From DCFW01 sp963790715 (GTDB taxonomy: Bacteria; Bacteroidota; Bacteroidia; Bacteroidales; Bacteroidaceae), in contig CAWBPN010000011.1 in NCBI GenBank assembly GCA_963790715.1, forward strand, positions 124,001-188,000: a DNA stretch of 64,000 bases. Direction: 5' to 3'. Each line of letters opens with the position of its first letter. The first letter of the stretch is position 1. The position numbers and the translations under genes were made by a program. This document shows positions 10,549-19,109 of the stretch, piece after piece. A model generated the notes under the pieces. The model was given only the letters and a program-made list of their open reading frames with translations, had not been told where the DNA came from and did not search any database.

Positions 10549-11106
10549 TTATTTACAGGATAAAATAAATATGACAAGTAATGTAATTAAATCTTCGTCC
10601 CTTAATCTCTGCCTTATAAATGCCAATGATTTTGTAATATGTTTCTCTACTGCCTTTATGCTAATATTTAGTGAAGAGGCAATTTCTTTGTTAGAAAGGT
10701 TTTGTTTTCGACTCATCAAGAAAACATTTTTTTGCTTTGCAGGCATAGATGAAATAGTTGAATTTATCACTTTTACTAATAGCTGATAATCATAATCAAG
10801 TTCATAATCGTTTAATACGAATTTATCTATACAAGCATTCAATTCGTCTTCTTCGTTATAGTCAACACTTATATGTTGATTATTTAGGTTATTCAAATAA
10901 TTAATAGCTCCATTCTTAGTGGATTGATATAAGAAAGAACGAATTGATGTTCTATCACGAATGGTATCACACTTCTCAATAAACTTGCAAAAGACATCTT
11001 CAACAATGTCTTCAGACGCTTGTTTATCGCGAATATATCGGTAAGCAAAGACGCAAAGTCCACTGTAATATTCAATAAATATCTTGTCAAAATCAAAGTT
11101 TATCAT
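10549..11106 (-). CDS. ECF RNA polymerase sigma factor (sigma-70 family, Bacteroidota type)
   Basis: 185 aa. Sigma-2 region about 10-75 (YYSGLCVFAYRYIRDKQASEDIVEDVFCKFIE) and sigma-4 helix-turn-helix about 115-170 (MPAKQKNVFLMSRKQNLSNKEIASSLNISIKAVEKHI). The last residues (LLVIFILSC) are hydrophobic, which is common in this subfamily. It is transcribed just before the fecR gene (47-base gap) and should direct polymerase to the PUL 1 susC promoter after release from FecR. Its own promoter is not clear. Confidence 0.93.
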   Translation of the reverse strand: MINFDFDKIFIEYYSGLCVFAYRYIRDKQASEDIVEDVFCKFIEKCDTIRDRTSIRSFLYQSTKNGAINYLNNLNNQHISVDYNEEDELNACIDKFVLNDYELDYDYQLLVKVINSTISSMPAKQKNVFLMSRKQNLSNKEIASSLNISIKAVEKHITKSLAFIRQRLRDEDLITLLVIFILSCK

Positions 11107-11490
11107 AATTAATTAGTACATTGATTAAATTGTATTGTACCTTAAATATAATAAAAGTAGCTAAAAGATAATTTGTATAACACATTATCTCTATTTTATA
11201 TAAACATTTTAAGTGATCCCATCTCTCAATAGAATCACCAACATTTATAATATTCATTAGTCCTGTTTTATAAAATATACTCATTGTTGTGTTTTTCTTT
11301 CAGGTATTAAATACATCATATCTGGATATATTACTTTTTATAAGACAAATAAGACATTCATAACCCTACCTAAAAACGCAAAAAACTTTCCTCTTTTATT
11401 TTGCGGATGCATAATTGAAAGAGATACTTATCCTAAAAAGATATTATAAGTATAAAAACAAATAGGATGTTGCAAAAAATATAATTTAGA
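11107..11490. other. Non-coding gap between ECF sigma gene and GH25 gene
   Basis: 384 AT-rich bases hold the 5' region of the sigma gene and the 3' region of the GH25 gene. A 63-codon frame at 11093-11284 has no recognisable features and overlaps the sigma start, so it is not called. A weak 8-bp inverted repeat (ATACTTAT/ATAAGTAT, about 11425-11452) is the only structure seen. Confidence 0.5.
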
Positions 11491-12429
11491 TTATTTGTTT
11501 TTAAAGAAAAGTCTTCCGGTTCCCATTTCACCTATATCGATACCTGGCAAAGCATTAGGCTTCAGCTCACGCCTAACATTCGTATAAGGATTCTTATGTA
11601 TACGGATTCTGTTTATATCCAAACCTGAATTCATACGGCTAACGTCTACATGACCGCTTATTCCTTGTATACTACCCTTATCGGTAAATTGCCATAAATC
11701 CCAATTTTGTCCGTCGATTAGAGTCGGTTCATAATCGGAATAGCGCGCAATGAAAAATTGATAGCCTTTAAACTGTTGAGCTAAATATGTATTATAGAAA
11801 AATACTCCTGTATAAATGATTGGTTTCACTCCATAATATGCTTCACAGCAATCTAAGAACTCATGCAAATTTGCACATAAAGAAGGAGACGCCCACCTAC
11901 GTCCCTCAACATCAACCATCGGTACTAAATCTTGTTTTTCCTTATTGACAGCATTTTTAAAATGTTCAAATTGCACTCGTCCGGAAATATTAGTGGAAAA
12001 ATAATGATAACTTCCCACCGGTATACCCATACGGTGCGCATCTTCTATATTCTTTTGATAATAGGAATCATTTAAATATGCGCCTTCAGTGGCTTTTATA
12101 TAAACATAAGAAATTTTGTGATTTTGGAAATTACGTACTTGGTTCCAGTCTATTTGACTTTGATAATGTGATACATCCAATCCGTAAACAGCATCTGCAT
12201 TTTCAGATTGCTCCATATTGTTTAATGACTTATTGGATGTTTTATAAAGTTCGTCTTGAGTTTCTAAATCACCTTCTTTAGGAATAACGGCTAAATTGAC
12301 ATTGTTTACAACCTCATTATTTTTAGGACGATGATCATCTCCGAGCGTTGCCGTAGGATCTGCTACAGCACCAGCCCGGGCAAAAAACATCGAACAAAAA
12401 AATATGCCGGTTATAATATATTTATTCAT
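11491..12429 (-). CDS. Secreted GH25 lysozyme-like muramidase
   Basis: 312 aa. N-terminal signal peptide (MNKYIITGIFFCSMFFARAGA), a low-complexity linker (about 25-80), then the GH25 barrel (82-285). Catalytic features are present: D85 in GLDVSHYQ and the D173/E175 pair in VDVEG, plus the closing WDLWQFTDKG...DVSRMN strands. GH25 enzymes cut the beta-1,4 bond of MurNAc-GlcNAc in peptidoglycan; a periplasmic or secreted role in wall turnover is inferred. It lies 136 bases after the CCA-adding enzyme gene and has no prophage genes around it, so it is unlikely to be a phage endolysin. Confidence 0.92.
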   Translation of the reverse strand: MNKYIITGIFFCSMFFARAGAVADPTATLGDDHRPKNNEVVNNVNLAVIPKEGDLETQDELYKTSNKSLNNMEQSENADAVYGLDVSHYQSQIDWNQVRNFQNHKISYVYIKATEGAYLNDSYYQKNIEDAHRMGIPVGSYHYFSTNISGRVQFEHFKNAVNKEKQDLVPMVDVEGRRWASPSLCANLHEFLDCCEAYYGVKPIIYTGVFFYNTYLAQQFKGYQFFIARYSDYEPTLIDGQNWDLWQFTDKGSIQGISGHVDVSRMNSGLDINRIRIHKNPYTNVRRELKPNALPGIDIGEMGTGRLFFKNK

Positions 12430-12565
12430 ATTTATGAATCTTCATTTTAAAAATTACAATATTAAAAAAAGCAATGTGATGACAAAGATAGAAAAACATA
12501 TGACATAAACCAATACCAACGGGCATTATTAACACAAAGAGTAGCTATATTAACAAATTATAAAA

Positions 12566-13990
12566 TCATTTTATATTTAATTCCTTCGCTTTTTTTAGCA
12601 TAAACTCGAATGCTGCATCATGTTCGTTTGGTATAATTCCATCGAGTATCGCATCTTTTATCGCCGTTTTGAGATCACCGACCTGATGACATGGTGGCAA
12701 ATGAAACTGTTTCATTATCTCTTCTCCCGATACCGGAGGTTGGAAGTTTCGTATGCGGTCTTTCTCTTCCAAGTCTTTTAATTTTTTGCGAACCAACTTA
12801 AAGTTCTTCTTGAATTGTTTTTTGCGCTCTTCATTTCTAGAAGTTATGTCCGCTTCACACAAAGTCATTAAATCGTCTATATCGTCACCTGCCTCAAACA
12901 ACAATCGACGCACTGCCGAATCTGTTACCATATCATCTGCAATAACTATCGGACGCATGTGCAAGCCTACCAACTTTTGTACATATTTCATCTTCTCATT
13001 CATCGGCAACTTCATCTTGCGGAATATGTCGGGAATCATTTTTTCTCCGATAAAATTATGATTATGAAATGTCCATCCTACATGCGGTTCGTAGCGCTTT
13101 GAATCCGGTTTGCCAATATCGTGCAACAAAGCTGCCCACCTCAACCAAAGATTATCAGTGTGGGGACAAATGTTATCAAGAACTTCAAGTGTGTGATAAA
13201 AATTATCTTTATGCGTACGACCGTTGATCGTTTCTTGTCCCTGCAAAGCTTTCAATTCGGGAAATACATAATCAAGAAGTCCGCATTCATCAAGTAAAAC
13301 GAAACCCGATGACGGACGTTCGGCAGCAATAATTTTATTAAGTTCATCCGCTATGCGTTCGCGTGAGATTATCTGTATCCGTTCCCTGTTTTCTTTTATC
13401 GAGGCAAACGTCTCATCATCTATCCAAAAATTCAATTGTGTGGCAAAGCGGATGCACCGCATCATGCGCAATGGGTCATCACTGAATGTGATGCAGGGAT
13501 CGAGTGGAGTGCGGATAATGCGTTCCTTCATGTCGTCAATACCGTTGAACGGGTCGATTAATTCTCCGTATCTGTCGCCGTTAAGGCATAAAGCCAATGC
13601 ATTGATTGTGAAATCGCGACGCTTCTGATCATCGTCAAGAGTACCGTTCTCGACAATTGGTTTACGAGAATCGTGGGTATAACTTTCCTTTCGTGCACCC
13701 ACAAACTCTATTTCGGTATTATGATATTTCACTTGAGCCGTACCGAAATTACGAAAAACAGCAACCGTCGAGTCGCGCCCCAACCGTTTATGTAATGCTT
13801 CCGCCATTTCAATGCCACTGCCTACAACGACCACATCAATATCTTTTGAAGGGCGTTCCAGAATCAAATCACGTACATATCCCCCTACTACATAGCATTC
13901 AAGACCTAACGAATCCGCTGTTTCAGAAATTATTTTAAAAACAGGAGCAGTTAAATAAGCCGTAAAATCAGTATGTTCAATATCTATCAT
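12566..13990 (-). CDS. CCA tRNA nucleotidyltransferase / poly(A) polymerase family with HD domain
   Basis: 474 aa from the ATG at 13990; a longer frame upstream would need a TTG start. Nucleotidyltransferase head: GGYVRD (36-41) and the metal-binding DID (50-52), then the RRDFTINALA motif and the RNA-binding neck (DDPLRMMRCIRFATQL). An HD phosphohydrolase domain (LWLRWAALLHDIGKP) follows, and the C-terminus has a short basic tail. The enzyme adds or repairs the 3' CCA of tRNAs; the tRNA genes in this window do not encode CCA, so it is needed. The first base is about 100 bp from a divergent lipoprotein gene. Confidence 0.93.
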   Translation of the reverse strand: MIDIEHTDFTAYLTAPVFKIISETADSLGLECYVVGGYVRDLILERPSKDIDVVVVGSGIEMAEALHKRLGRDSTVAVFRNFGTAQVKYHNTEIEFVGARKESYTHDSRKPIVENGTLDDDQKRRDFTINALALCLNGDRYGELIDPFNGIDDMKERIIRTPLDPCITFSDDPLRMMRCIRFATQLNFWIDDETFASIKENRERIQIISRERIADELNKIIAAERPSSGFVLLDECGLLDYVFPELKALQGQETINGRTHKDNFYHTLEVLDNICPHTDNLWLRWAALLHDIGKPDSKRYEPHVGWTFHNHNFIGEKMIPDIFRKMKLPMNEKMKYVQKLVGLHMRPIVIADDMVTDSAVRRLLFEAGDDIDDLMTLCEADITSRNEERKKQFKKNFKLVRKKLKDLEEKDRIRNFQPPVSGEEIMKQFHLPPCHQVGDLKTAIKDAILDGIIPNEHDAAFEFMLKKAKELNIK

Positions 13991-14058
13991 CAATAATATC
14001 AATTGTTTTAACAGGGCACAAAATTAGCAAAAAATAAGAGGCGATTAAAACTATTTCG

Positions 14059-14066
14059 TAACTTTG
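14059..14066 (+). promoter_or_regulatory. Bacteroidota -7 box for small lipoprotein gene
   Basis: TAACTTTG matches TANNTTTG and lies 24 bases before the ATG at 14090. No clear TTTG -33 element is found at the usual spacing. Confidence 0.5.
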
Positions 14067-14089
14067 CGTTAATCAAATTAATAAAAAAC

Positions 14090-14458
14090 ATGAAGAGACC
14101 GGTTATATATCTGTTATGTATAGTTTCAATTTTATCGGCTTGCGGCGGTAAACAAAAGCCTGCGGCAGATGCCTACACACAACAAAAAGATTTACTTTTG
14201 AAGGCAATTAACGTAAAGATAAACGAACAAAAAGCACGTCTTGGGCAACTTGACACAATGGAATTCAAATATAAAAAGCAGCTTGATTCAACTGCGACAA
14301 AGGAAATAAAAACTGCACTGCAACAAAAGATTATGCTTTTGGACAGCGAAAAGACGGATGCACAACACCGCATACAATTCTTCCTGATGAAGCAATCTAA
14401 AGTGCAACAAATGAGAGGTATGCATCAGATGCCTACCTCAAAGACAGAAAATCCATAA
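14090..14458 (+). CDS. Small coiled-coil lipoprotein, unknown function
   Basis: 122 aa. Lipoprotein signal MKRPVIYLLCIVSILSAC with lipid Cys18, then a Lys/Gln-rich helical region (about 30-105) with heptad-like spacing, predicted to be a coiled coil. No catalytic motif is visible and no named family is recognised. It is a single gene between its own -7 box and the terminator at 14457-14488. An envelope structural role is possible but unproven. Confidence 0.75.
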   Translation: MKRPVIYLLCIVSILSACGGKQKPAADAYTQQKDLLLKAINVKINEQKARLGQLDTMEFKYKKQLDSTATKEIKTALQQKIMLLDSEKTDAQHRIQFFLMKQSKVQQMRGMHQMPTSKTENP

Positions 14459-14488
14459 AAATATTCCTCTTTTACGAGGAATATTTTT
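14457..14488. terminator. Bidirectional terminator between lipoprotein and biotin carrier genes
   Basis: 13-bp perfect stem (14457-14469 with 14476-14488) around the loop TTTTAC, with A/T runs at both ends. It serves the plus-strand lipoprotein gene and the minus-strand carboxylase operon that converge here. Confidence 0.9.
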
Positions 14489-14931
14489 TATTCTATTATA
14501 ACCAAATCGGTGCTTTCCGAAACGGAATCGCCTTTCTTCACATTCACGGCAACTACTTTGCCGTCGCATGTAGCGTTTATATTGTTTTCCATTTTCATTG
14601 CCTCAAGCACAACCACCGTCTGACCTTTCTTTATCGAATCGCCGACTCTCACTTTCACATCAACTATTACTCCCGGAAGCGGTGTTTTAATCCCCTTTCC
14701 CTTACCGCTTGATGCAACAGTTTGAACCTGTTGTTCATCAACCGCAGATTCATCAACAGCCTCAACACTTTCTGCCTTTACGGGTTCTATTACTGGCTTT
14801 TCAACCGGAGCTTCTTCCATCTCCACCTTATACTGTTTGCCGTTTACTTCCACATCTGCAACGGTATCTTTGATGTTCTTTATTTTTACCTCGTAGAGGT
14901 TATCATTGATTTTATATTTGTATGTTTTCAT
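14488..14931 (-). CDS. Biotin carboxyl carrier protein of acyl-CoA decarboxylase/carboxylase
   Basis: 147 aa. The C-terminal biotinyl domain (about 80-147) has the EAMKMEN motif with acceptor Lys113; an acidic, Val/Glu/Pro-rich linker (40-75) joins it to an N-terminal beta segment typical of the gamma subunit of methylmalonyl-CoA decarboxylase and oxaloacetate decarboxylase. It carries CO2 between the carboxyltransferase and its partner subunit. It is the third gene of an operon with mmdA-like and OadG-like genes. The expected next gene, the sodium-pumping beta subunit (OadB/MmdB), is absent: a terminator follows directly. Confidence 0.93.
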   Translation of the reverse strand: MKTYKYKINDNLYEVKIKNIKDTVADVEVNGKQYKVEMEEAPVEKPVIEPVKAESVEAVDESAVDEQQVQTVASSGKGKGIKTPLPGVIVDVKVRVGDSIKKGQTVVVLEAMKMENNINATCDGKVVAVNVKKGDSVSESTDLVIIE

Positions 14932-14942
14932 CGTTCAAAAGA

Positions 14943-15137
14943 TTATTTATGAATATTTTTATGCAATACCGGTACATCGTGCATCATCAACATGTGCATA
15001 TTCCAAGGCGTCGATACGTGCTTAATAGTCAACCGCATATCTTCGTAATCGTGCGCTTCGAAAAGCTCTTGATGCAATGCCATTGAGATAGCAGCAACCA
15101 CCTCATTCTTATCTATTTTCTTAGATTTCTTTTTCAT
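14943..15137 (-). CDS. Short OadG-like protein without membrane helix
   Basis: 64 aa. The IDKNEVVAAISMALHQEL segment (8-25) matches the C-terminal part of OadG-family delta subunits, which hold decarboxylase subunits together. The usual N-terminal membrane helix is missing; the protein starts with a basic KKKSKK stretch. It lies 12 bases after the carboxyltransferase gene and 11 before the biotin carrier gene, so it is expressed with them. It may be a shortened linker subunit; this is a family inference from one motif and position. Confidence 0.65.
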   Translation of the reverse strand: MKKKSKKIDKNEVVAAISMALHQELFEAHDYEDMRLTIKHVSTPWNMHMLMMHDVPVLHKNIHK

Positions 15138-15149
15138 CGTTCGTTACAA

Positions 15150-16703
15150 TTATAATGGAATATTACCATGTTTCTTTGCCGGAAGTGTTTGACGCTTTGT
15201 CTGTAATTGGCTCAAAGCGCGAATAACTCTGAAACGTGTGTTACGCGGTTCGATGACATCGTCGATATACCCGTATTTAGCAGCTTGATAAGGATTGGCA
15301 AACAGTTTTGTATATTCTTCTTCTTTCTCATTCAGAAACTTTCTTGGATCTTCTTCTGTTTTGGCTTCTTTGGCATATAGTATTGAAACAGCGCCTCCGC
15401 CACCCATAACGGCTATTTCGGCTGAAGGCCATGCATAATTCATATCGCCGCGCAACTGCTTGCAACTCATAACGATGTGCGAACCTCCGTATGATTTACG
15501 TAATGTCACCGTAACCTTCGGCACAGTGGCTTCGCCGTAGGCATACAGCAACTTGGCGCCGTTCAAGATAACAGCATTATACTCTTGTCCCGTACCGGGT
15601 AAGAAACCGGGAACATCAACCAATGAAACCAACGGAATATTAAATGCATCGCAAAAACGGACGAAGCGCGCTCCCTTGCGCGAAGAATTGCAATCGAGAA
15701 CTCCGGCCAGCACTTTCGGTTGATTTGCCACGATACCTACGGATTGTCCGTTGAAACGGGCAAAACCGACAATTATATTTTGTGCGAAATGAGGTTGTAC
15801 TTCAAGAAATTCTCCGTTATCCACAATAGCCTTAATCACTTCGTACATATCGTATGCCTTATTAGGATTATCGGGTATTATTTCATTCAACAAATCTTCT
15901 TTCCGATCAACAGGATCCTTACATTCTATATAAGGCGGTTCTTCAGTATTATTTTGAGGAATGTAACTAAGTAATTTACGAATCAGAGCCATAGCTTCCT
16001 CTTCGGTAGAGGCCGTAAAATGAGTAACACCGGACTTTGTACTATGCACACTTGCACCGCCCAACTCTTCCGACGTGACATCTTCGCCGATGATTTCCTT
16101 AACCACTTTCGGTCCAGTAAGGAACATATACGAAGTACCTTCCATCATTAATGTAAAATCAGTCAGAGCCGGAGAATATACTGCGCCGCCTGCGCACGGT
16201 CCGAAAATACCGGATATTTGCGGTATCACACCTGAAGCTAATATATTGCGTTCGAATATTTCTCCGAATCCGGCAAGAGCATTAATGCCTTCCTGAATGC
16301 GCGCGCCCCCAGAATCATTCAAACCGATGACAGGAGCACCCATCTTCATGGCCAAATCCATAACCTTGCAAATCTTTTGAGCCATTGTTTCTGAAAGAGA
16401 ACCGCCAAACACCGTAAAGTCTTGTGCAAACACATACACCAACCTGCCGTCAATAGTACCGTAACCGGTGACAACACCATCGCCCATATACGTCTTTTTT
16501 TCTTGTCCGAAATTGGTGCAACGATGCTCCACAAACATATCAATTTCTTCAAAACTGCCTTCATCAAGCAACATGGCAATACGTTCGCGGGCAGTATATT
16601 TACCCTTTGCATGCTGCTTGTCGATAGCCTTTTGTCCGCCACCTACGCGTGCTCCGGCACGCTTTTCAGTAAGATCTTTTATCCTCTTCATCTGATTGTT
16701 CAT
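15150..16703 (-). CDS. mmdA: Acyl-CoA carboxyltransferase (methylmalonyl-CoA decarboxylase alpha / propionyl-CoA carboxylase beta)
   Basis: 517 aa, normal family length. Two crotonase-like halves with the oxyanion segments GGARIQEG (first half) and GGSHIVMSCKQL followed by GDMNYAWPSAEIAVMG (second half). The enzyme moves a carboxyl group between methylmalonyl-CoA (or propionyl-CoA) and biotin, and is central to propionate formation from succinate in Bacteroidales. A TATATTTG box (16760-16767, minus) lies 57 bases upstream. The start ATG at 16703 is followed by MNNQMKRIKDLTEKRA, typical of the family. Decarboxylase versus carboxylase use depends on the missing partner subunit. Confidence 0.93.
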   Translation of the reverse strand: MNNQMKRIKDLTEKRAGARVGGGQKAIDKQHAKGKYTARERIAMLLDEGSFEEIDMFVEHRCTNFGQEKKTYMGDGVVTGYGTIDGRLVYVFAQDFTVFGGSLSETMAQKICKVMDLAMKMGAPVIGLNDSGGARIQEGINALAGFGEIFERNILASGVIPQISGIFGPCAGGAVYSPALTDFTLMMEGTSYMFLTGPKVVKEIIGEDVTSEELGGASVHSTKSGVTHFTASTEEEAMALIRKLLSYIPQNNTEEPPYIECKDPVDRKEDLLNEIIPDNPNKAYDMYEVIKAIVDNGEFLEVQPHFAQNIIVGFARFNGQSVGIVANQPKVLAGVLDCNSSRKGARFVRFCDAFNIPLVSLVDVPGFLPGTGQEYNAVILNGAKLLYAYGEATVPKVTVTLRKSYGGSHIVMSCKQLRGDMNYAWPSAEIAVMGGGGAVSILYAKEAKTEEDPRKFLNEKEEEYTKLFANPYQAAKYGYIDDVIEPRNTRFRVIRALSQLQTKRQTLPAKKHGNIPL

Positions 16704-16759
16704 AATATTCTCTTTTTAGATTTCAATTTTATGGATTTGTTATTAATGTTATATCCCAA

Positions 16760-16767
16760 CAAATATA
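16760..16767 (-). promoter_or_regulatory. -7 box of the mmdA operon
   Basis: TATATTTG on the minus strand matches TANNTTTG, 57 bases before the mmdA ATG. No consensus -33 TTTG at the exact spacing. Confidence 0.45.
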
Positions 16768-16809
16768 AAGTAATCCAGGAAGAAAAAAAAATTATTTATT
16801 TGTTTTTAT

Positions 16810-16840
16810 TTTGGATAGTAAAGTTTTGAAGTTATTTTTG
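16810..16840 (+). promoter_or_regulatory. Bacteroidota promoter for DUF2461 / aminopeptidase genes
   Basis: TTTG (16810-16813), 19-base spacer, TATTTTTG (16833-16840): exact fit to TTTG-N19-TANNTTTG. The DUF2461 ATG is at 16916. Confidence 0.75.
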
Positions 16841-16915
16841 CATAAAATTGTATCTTACGATTATTACGAAAGAGGTAACAATATATTAATCAGATAAATA
16901 GCACTTTTATAAGAT

Positions 16916-17581
16916 ATGGATACGAAATTTATTTTAGACTTTTTAAAAGAGCTGTCCTGTAACAATAATGTTGACTGGATGCATGCAAACAAGGCTAAAT
17001 GCGACATTGCGCGCAAAGAATTTGCGTCTGGCGTGCAAGAGCTTATCAACCGCATAAGCCTTATCGACCCATCGGTAAATGGTCTTACGCCAAAAGATTG
17101 CATGTATCGCCAGGCACGTGATACACGTTTTTCGAACGACAAAAGTCCGTACAAAACACATTTCGGCGCATATATCGCTCCGGGAGGACGTAAAAGCATA
17201 AAAGCAGGATATTACTTTCATCTGCAACCAGACGGTGAAAGTCTGGTGGGCGGCGGTCTTTACTGTTTGCCACCGGATGCACTCAAAGCTGTTCGTGGCG
17301 AAATACAGGCAGAAGGTAAAAAGTTTACCGGTATACTGAATGCACGTGAATTCAAACAGAGTTTTAAAATAGAAAGCGAACGCCTGAAAACAATGCCGCG
17401 TGACTTTACGGCAGGAAGCGAATACGACGAATACATCAAGATGAAAAATTTCATAATTCTACACAACTATACAGACAAAGAGGTGCTAAACTATGATACA
17501 TTCTTTGAAGATGTCATAGAAAAGTTTAAACTGATGCTGCCTCTAACTCAATTTTTCAATGATGCACTTTACGAATACTAA
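16916..17581 (+). CDS. DUF2461 domain protein
   Basis: 221 aa covering the whole DUF2461 (TIGR02453) family: N-terminal FLKELSCNNNVDWMHANKAKCD, then the conserved YRQARDTRFSNDKSPYKTHFGAYI block and GGGLYCLPPDALKAVR. Function is unknown; the family is cytosolic and widespread in Bacteroidota. It has its own promoter and is followed after 12 bases by the aminopeptidase gene, so the two are probably one transcript. Confidence 0.9.
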   Translation: MDTKFILDFLKELSCNNNVDWMHANKAKCDIARKEFASGVQELINRISLIDPSVNGLTPKDCMYRQARDTRFSNDKSPYKTHFGAYIAPGGRKSIKAGYYFHLQPDGESLVGGGLYCLPPDALKAVRGEIQAEGKKFTGILNAREFKQSFKIESERLKTMPRDFTAGSEYDEYIKMKNFIILHNYTDKEVLNYDTFFEDVIEKFKLMLPLTQFFNDALYEY

Positions 17582-17593
17582 CAAATATATTTT

Positions 17594-18991
17594 ATGAAGA
17601 AATTAATGTACTTAGCATTGGCTGTAGTTGCTGCAACATCGGCCAATGCTCAAAATTCCAACGGCGGCATATCTGAAGAAATGCTGCAAACAATAGAAAG
17701 TAGTTATAAAAACACGGAAAGTGACCGTGCCTTAAGCAATGCCATTCAGGCTAATCCAATCAAGAGCCTGGCACTGAACAAAAGCAATATCGTAGGCGAC
17801 GATACATATTTTTCGGTAAACGTGAAATCTTCAGGAATTTCAAACCAGAAACAGTCAGGACGTTGCTGGCTCTTTTGCACATTGAACGTATTGCGGGCAC
17901 AGGCTATATCCAAATACCATTTAAGTGATTTTCAATTCTCGCAAAACTATGATTCTTTCTGGGATCAATTTGAAAAGTGTAACCTGTTTCTGCAAAGTGT
18001 CATCGACTGTGCCAAGAAGCCGATGGACGACAGAACGGTTGAATGGTTGTTCAGAAATCCGTTGAGCGACGGAGGTGAATTCACAGAGGCTGCCGACATC
18101 ATTACCAAGTACGGCGTAGTACCTAAAGAGGTGATGCCCGAAACAGAAAACAGCGACAACACAGGAGCTATGAGCGGACTGCTACAACGGAAACTGCGCG
18201 AAGACGGTTTGGAATTGCGCAACGACGTAGCCCAGAAACAAACGACGGCACAAATACAGAAACATAAAACGGAAATGTTGGGCACGATATATCATATATT
18301 GGCACTCAATTTAGGCAAACCTCCAGTAAAATTCACATGGACACGCCGTGACAAAGACGGTAAACCTTTGGATACCAAGGAATATACCCCGCAGCAATTC
18401 TATAAAGAGTTTGCAGGTAATGATATGGAAAGCGGATATGTAATGTTCATAAACGACCCTACACGCGAATATCACAAGCTTTATGCAATTGATTTTGAAC
18501 GTGATATGTATGACAAGCCTAATATGGCATATATCAACGTACCGCTGGATGAACTCAAAAAGATGGCAATAGCGTCGCTTAAAGACAGCACGATGATGTA
18601 CCTGTCATGCGATGTAGGCAAGGATCTGAATAAGGAAAACGGTCGTTTGGATATGAATAATTATGACTACAATTCCTTGATGGGAACTACATTCGGTATG
18701 GATAAAAAAGAACGCATCGAATCGTTCGACAGCAGTCCCACACACGCAATGGCATTAATGGGTGTTGATTTGGATGCCAATGGCAATGCGAAGAAATGGG
18801 AAGTTGAAAACAGTTGGGGAGCCGACTACGGATATAAAGGGCACCTCATTATGACGGATGAATGGTTTGATAACTATGTTTTCCGTTTGGCAATAGCTAA
18901 AAAGTACATACCACAATCGGCACTTGATATACTGAAGCAGAAACCTGTTAAACTCCCTGCATGGGATCCGTTGTTTGCGAACGTACAATAA
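17594..18991 (+). CDS. C1-family aminopeptidase C / bleomycin hydrolase-like, exported
   Basis: 465 aa. The catalytic set is complete: oxyanion Gln85, nucleophile Cys91 in QSGRCWLF, His in SSPTHAMALMGV (about 385) and Asn in VENSWG (about 410). Cytosolic PepC enzymes lack a signal, but here residues 1-20 (MKKLMYLALAVVAATSANAQ) form a clear signal peptide, so the enzyme works in the periplasm, as in other Bacteroidota. It trims peptides from the N-terminus. It ends just before a strong terminator shared with the converging M13 peptidase gene. Confidence 0.93.
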   Translation: MKKLMYLALAVVAATSANAQNSNGGISEEMLQTIESSYKNTESDRALSNAIQANPIKSLALNKSNIVGDDTYFSVNVKSSGISNQKQSGRCWLFCTLNVLRAQAISKYHLSDFQFSQNYDSFWDQFEKCNLFLQSVIDCAKKPMDDRTVEWLFRNPLSDGGEFTEAADIITKYGVVPKEVMPETENSDNTGAMSGLLQRKLREDGLELRNDVAQKQTTAQIQKHKTEMLGTIYHILALNLGKPPVKFTWTRRDKDGKPLDTKEYTPQQFYKEFAGNDMESGYVMFINDPTREYHKLYAIDFERDMYDKPNMAYINVPLDELKKMAIASLKDSTMMYLSCDVGKDLNKENGRLDMNNYDYNSLMGTTFGMDKKERIESFDSSPTHAMALMGVDLDANGNAKKWEVENSWGADYGYKGHLIMTDEWFDNYVFRLAIAKKYIPQSALDILKQKPVKLPAWDPLFANVQ

Positions 18992-19010
18992 AATAATCAA
19001 TATATAATAA

Positions 19011-19053
19011 AAACCTGCTGTATAGATTTAATAATCTATGCAGCAGGTTTTTT
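19011..19053. terminator. Bidirectional terminator between C1 aminopeptidase and M13 peptidase genes
   Basis: 18-bp stem (19011-19028 with 19033-19050, one G-T pair) with a 4-base loop and flanking A and T runs. It lies between convergent genes ending at 18991 and 19110. Confidence 0.92.
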
Positions 19054-19109
19054 AATTAATGTATTATGATTAGAAACTACTATTAAGAATAACACATTAC
19101 GTCAAAATA

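Noticed and set aside
11093..11284. 63-codon minus-strand frame before the ECF sigma gene
   Set aside because: AT-rich, no recognised feature, and it overlaps the sigma gene start.
11491..12429. GH25 muramidase as a prophage endolysin
   Set aside because: It has a Sec signal peptide and no holin, tail or integrase gene nearby; a host wall enzyme is simpler.
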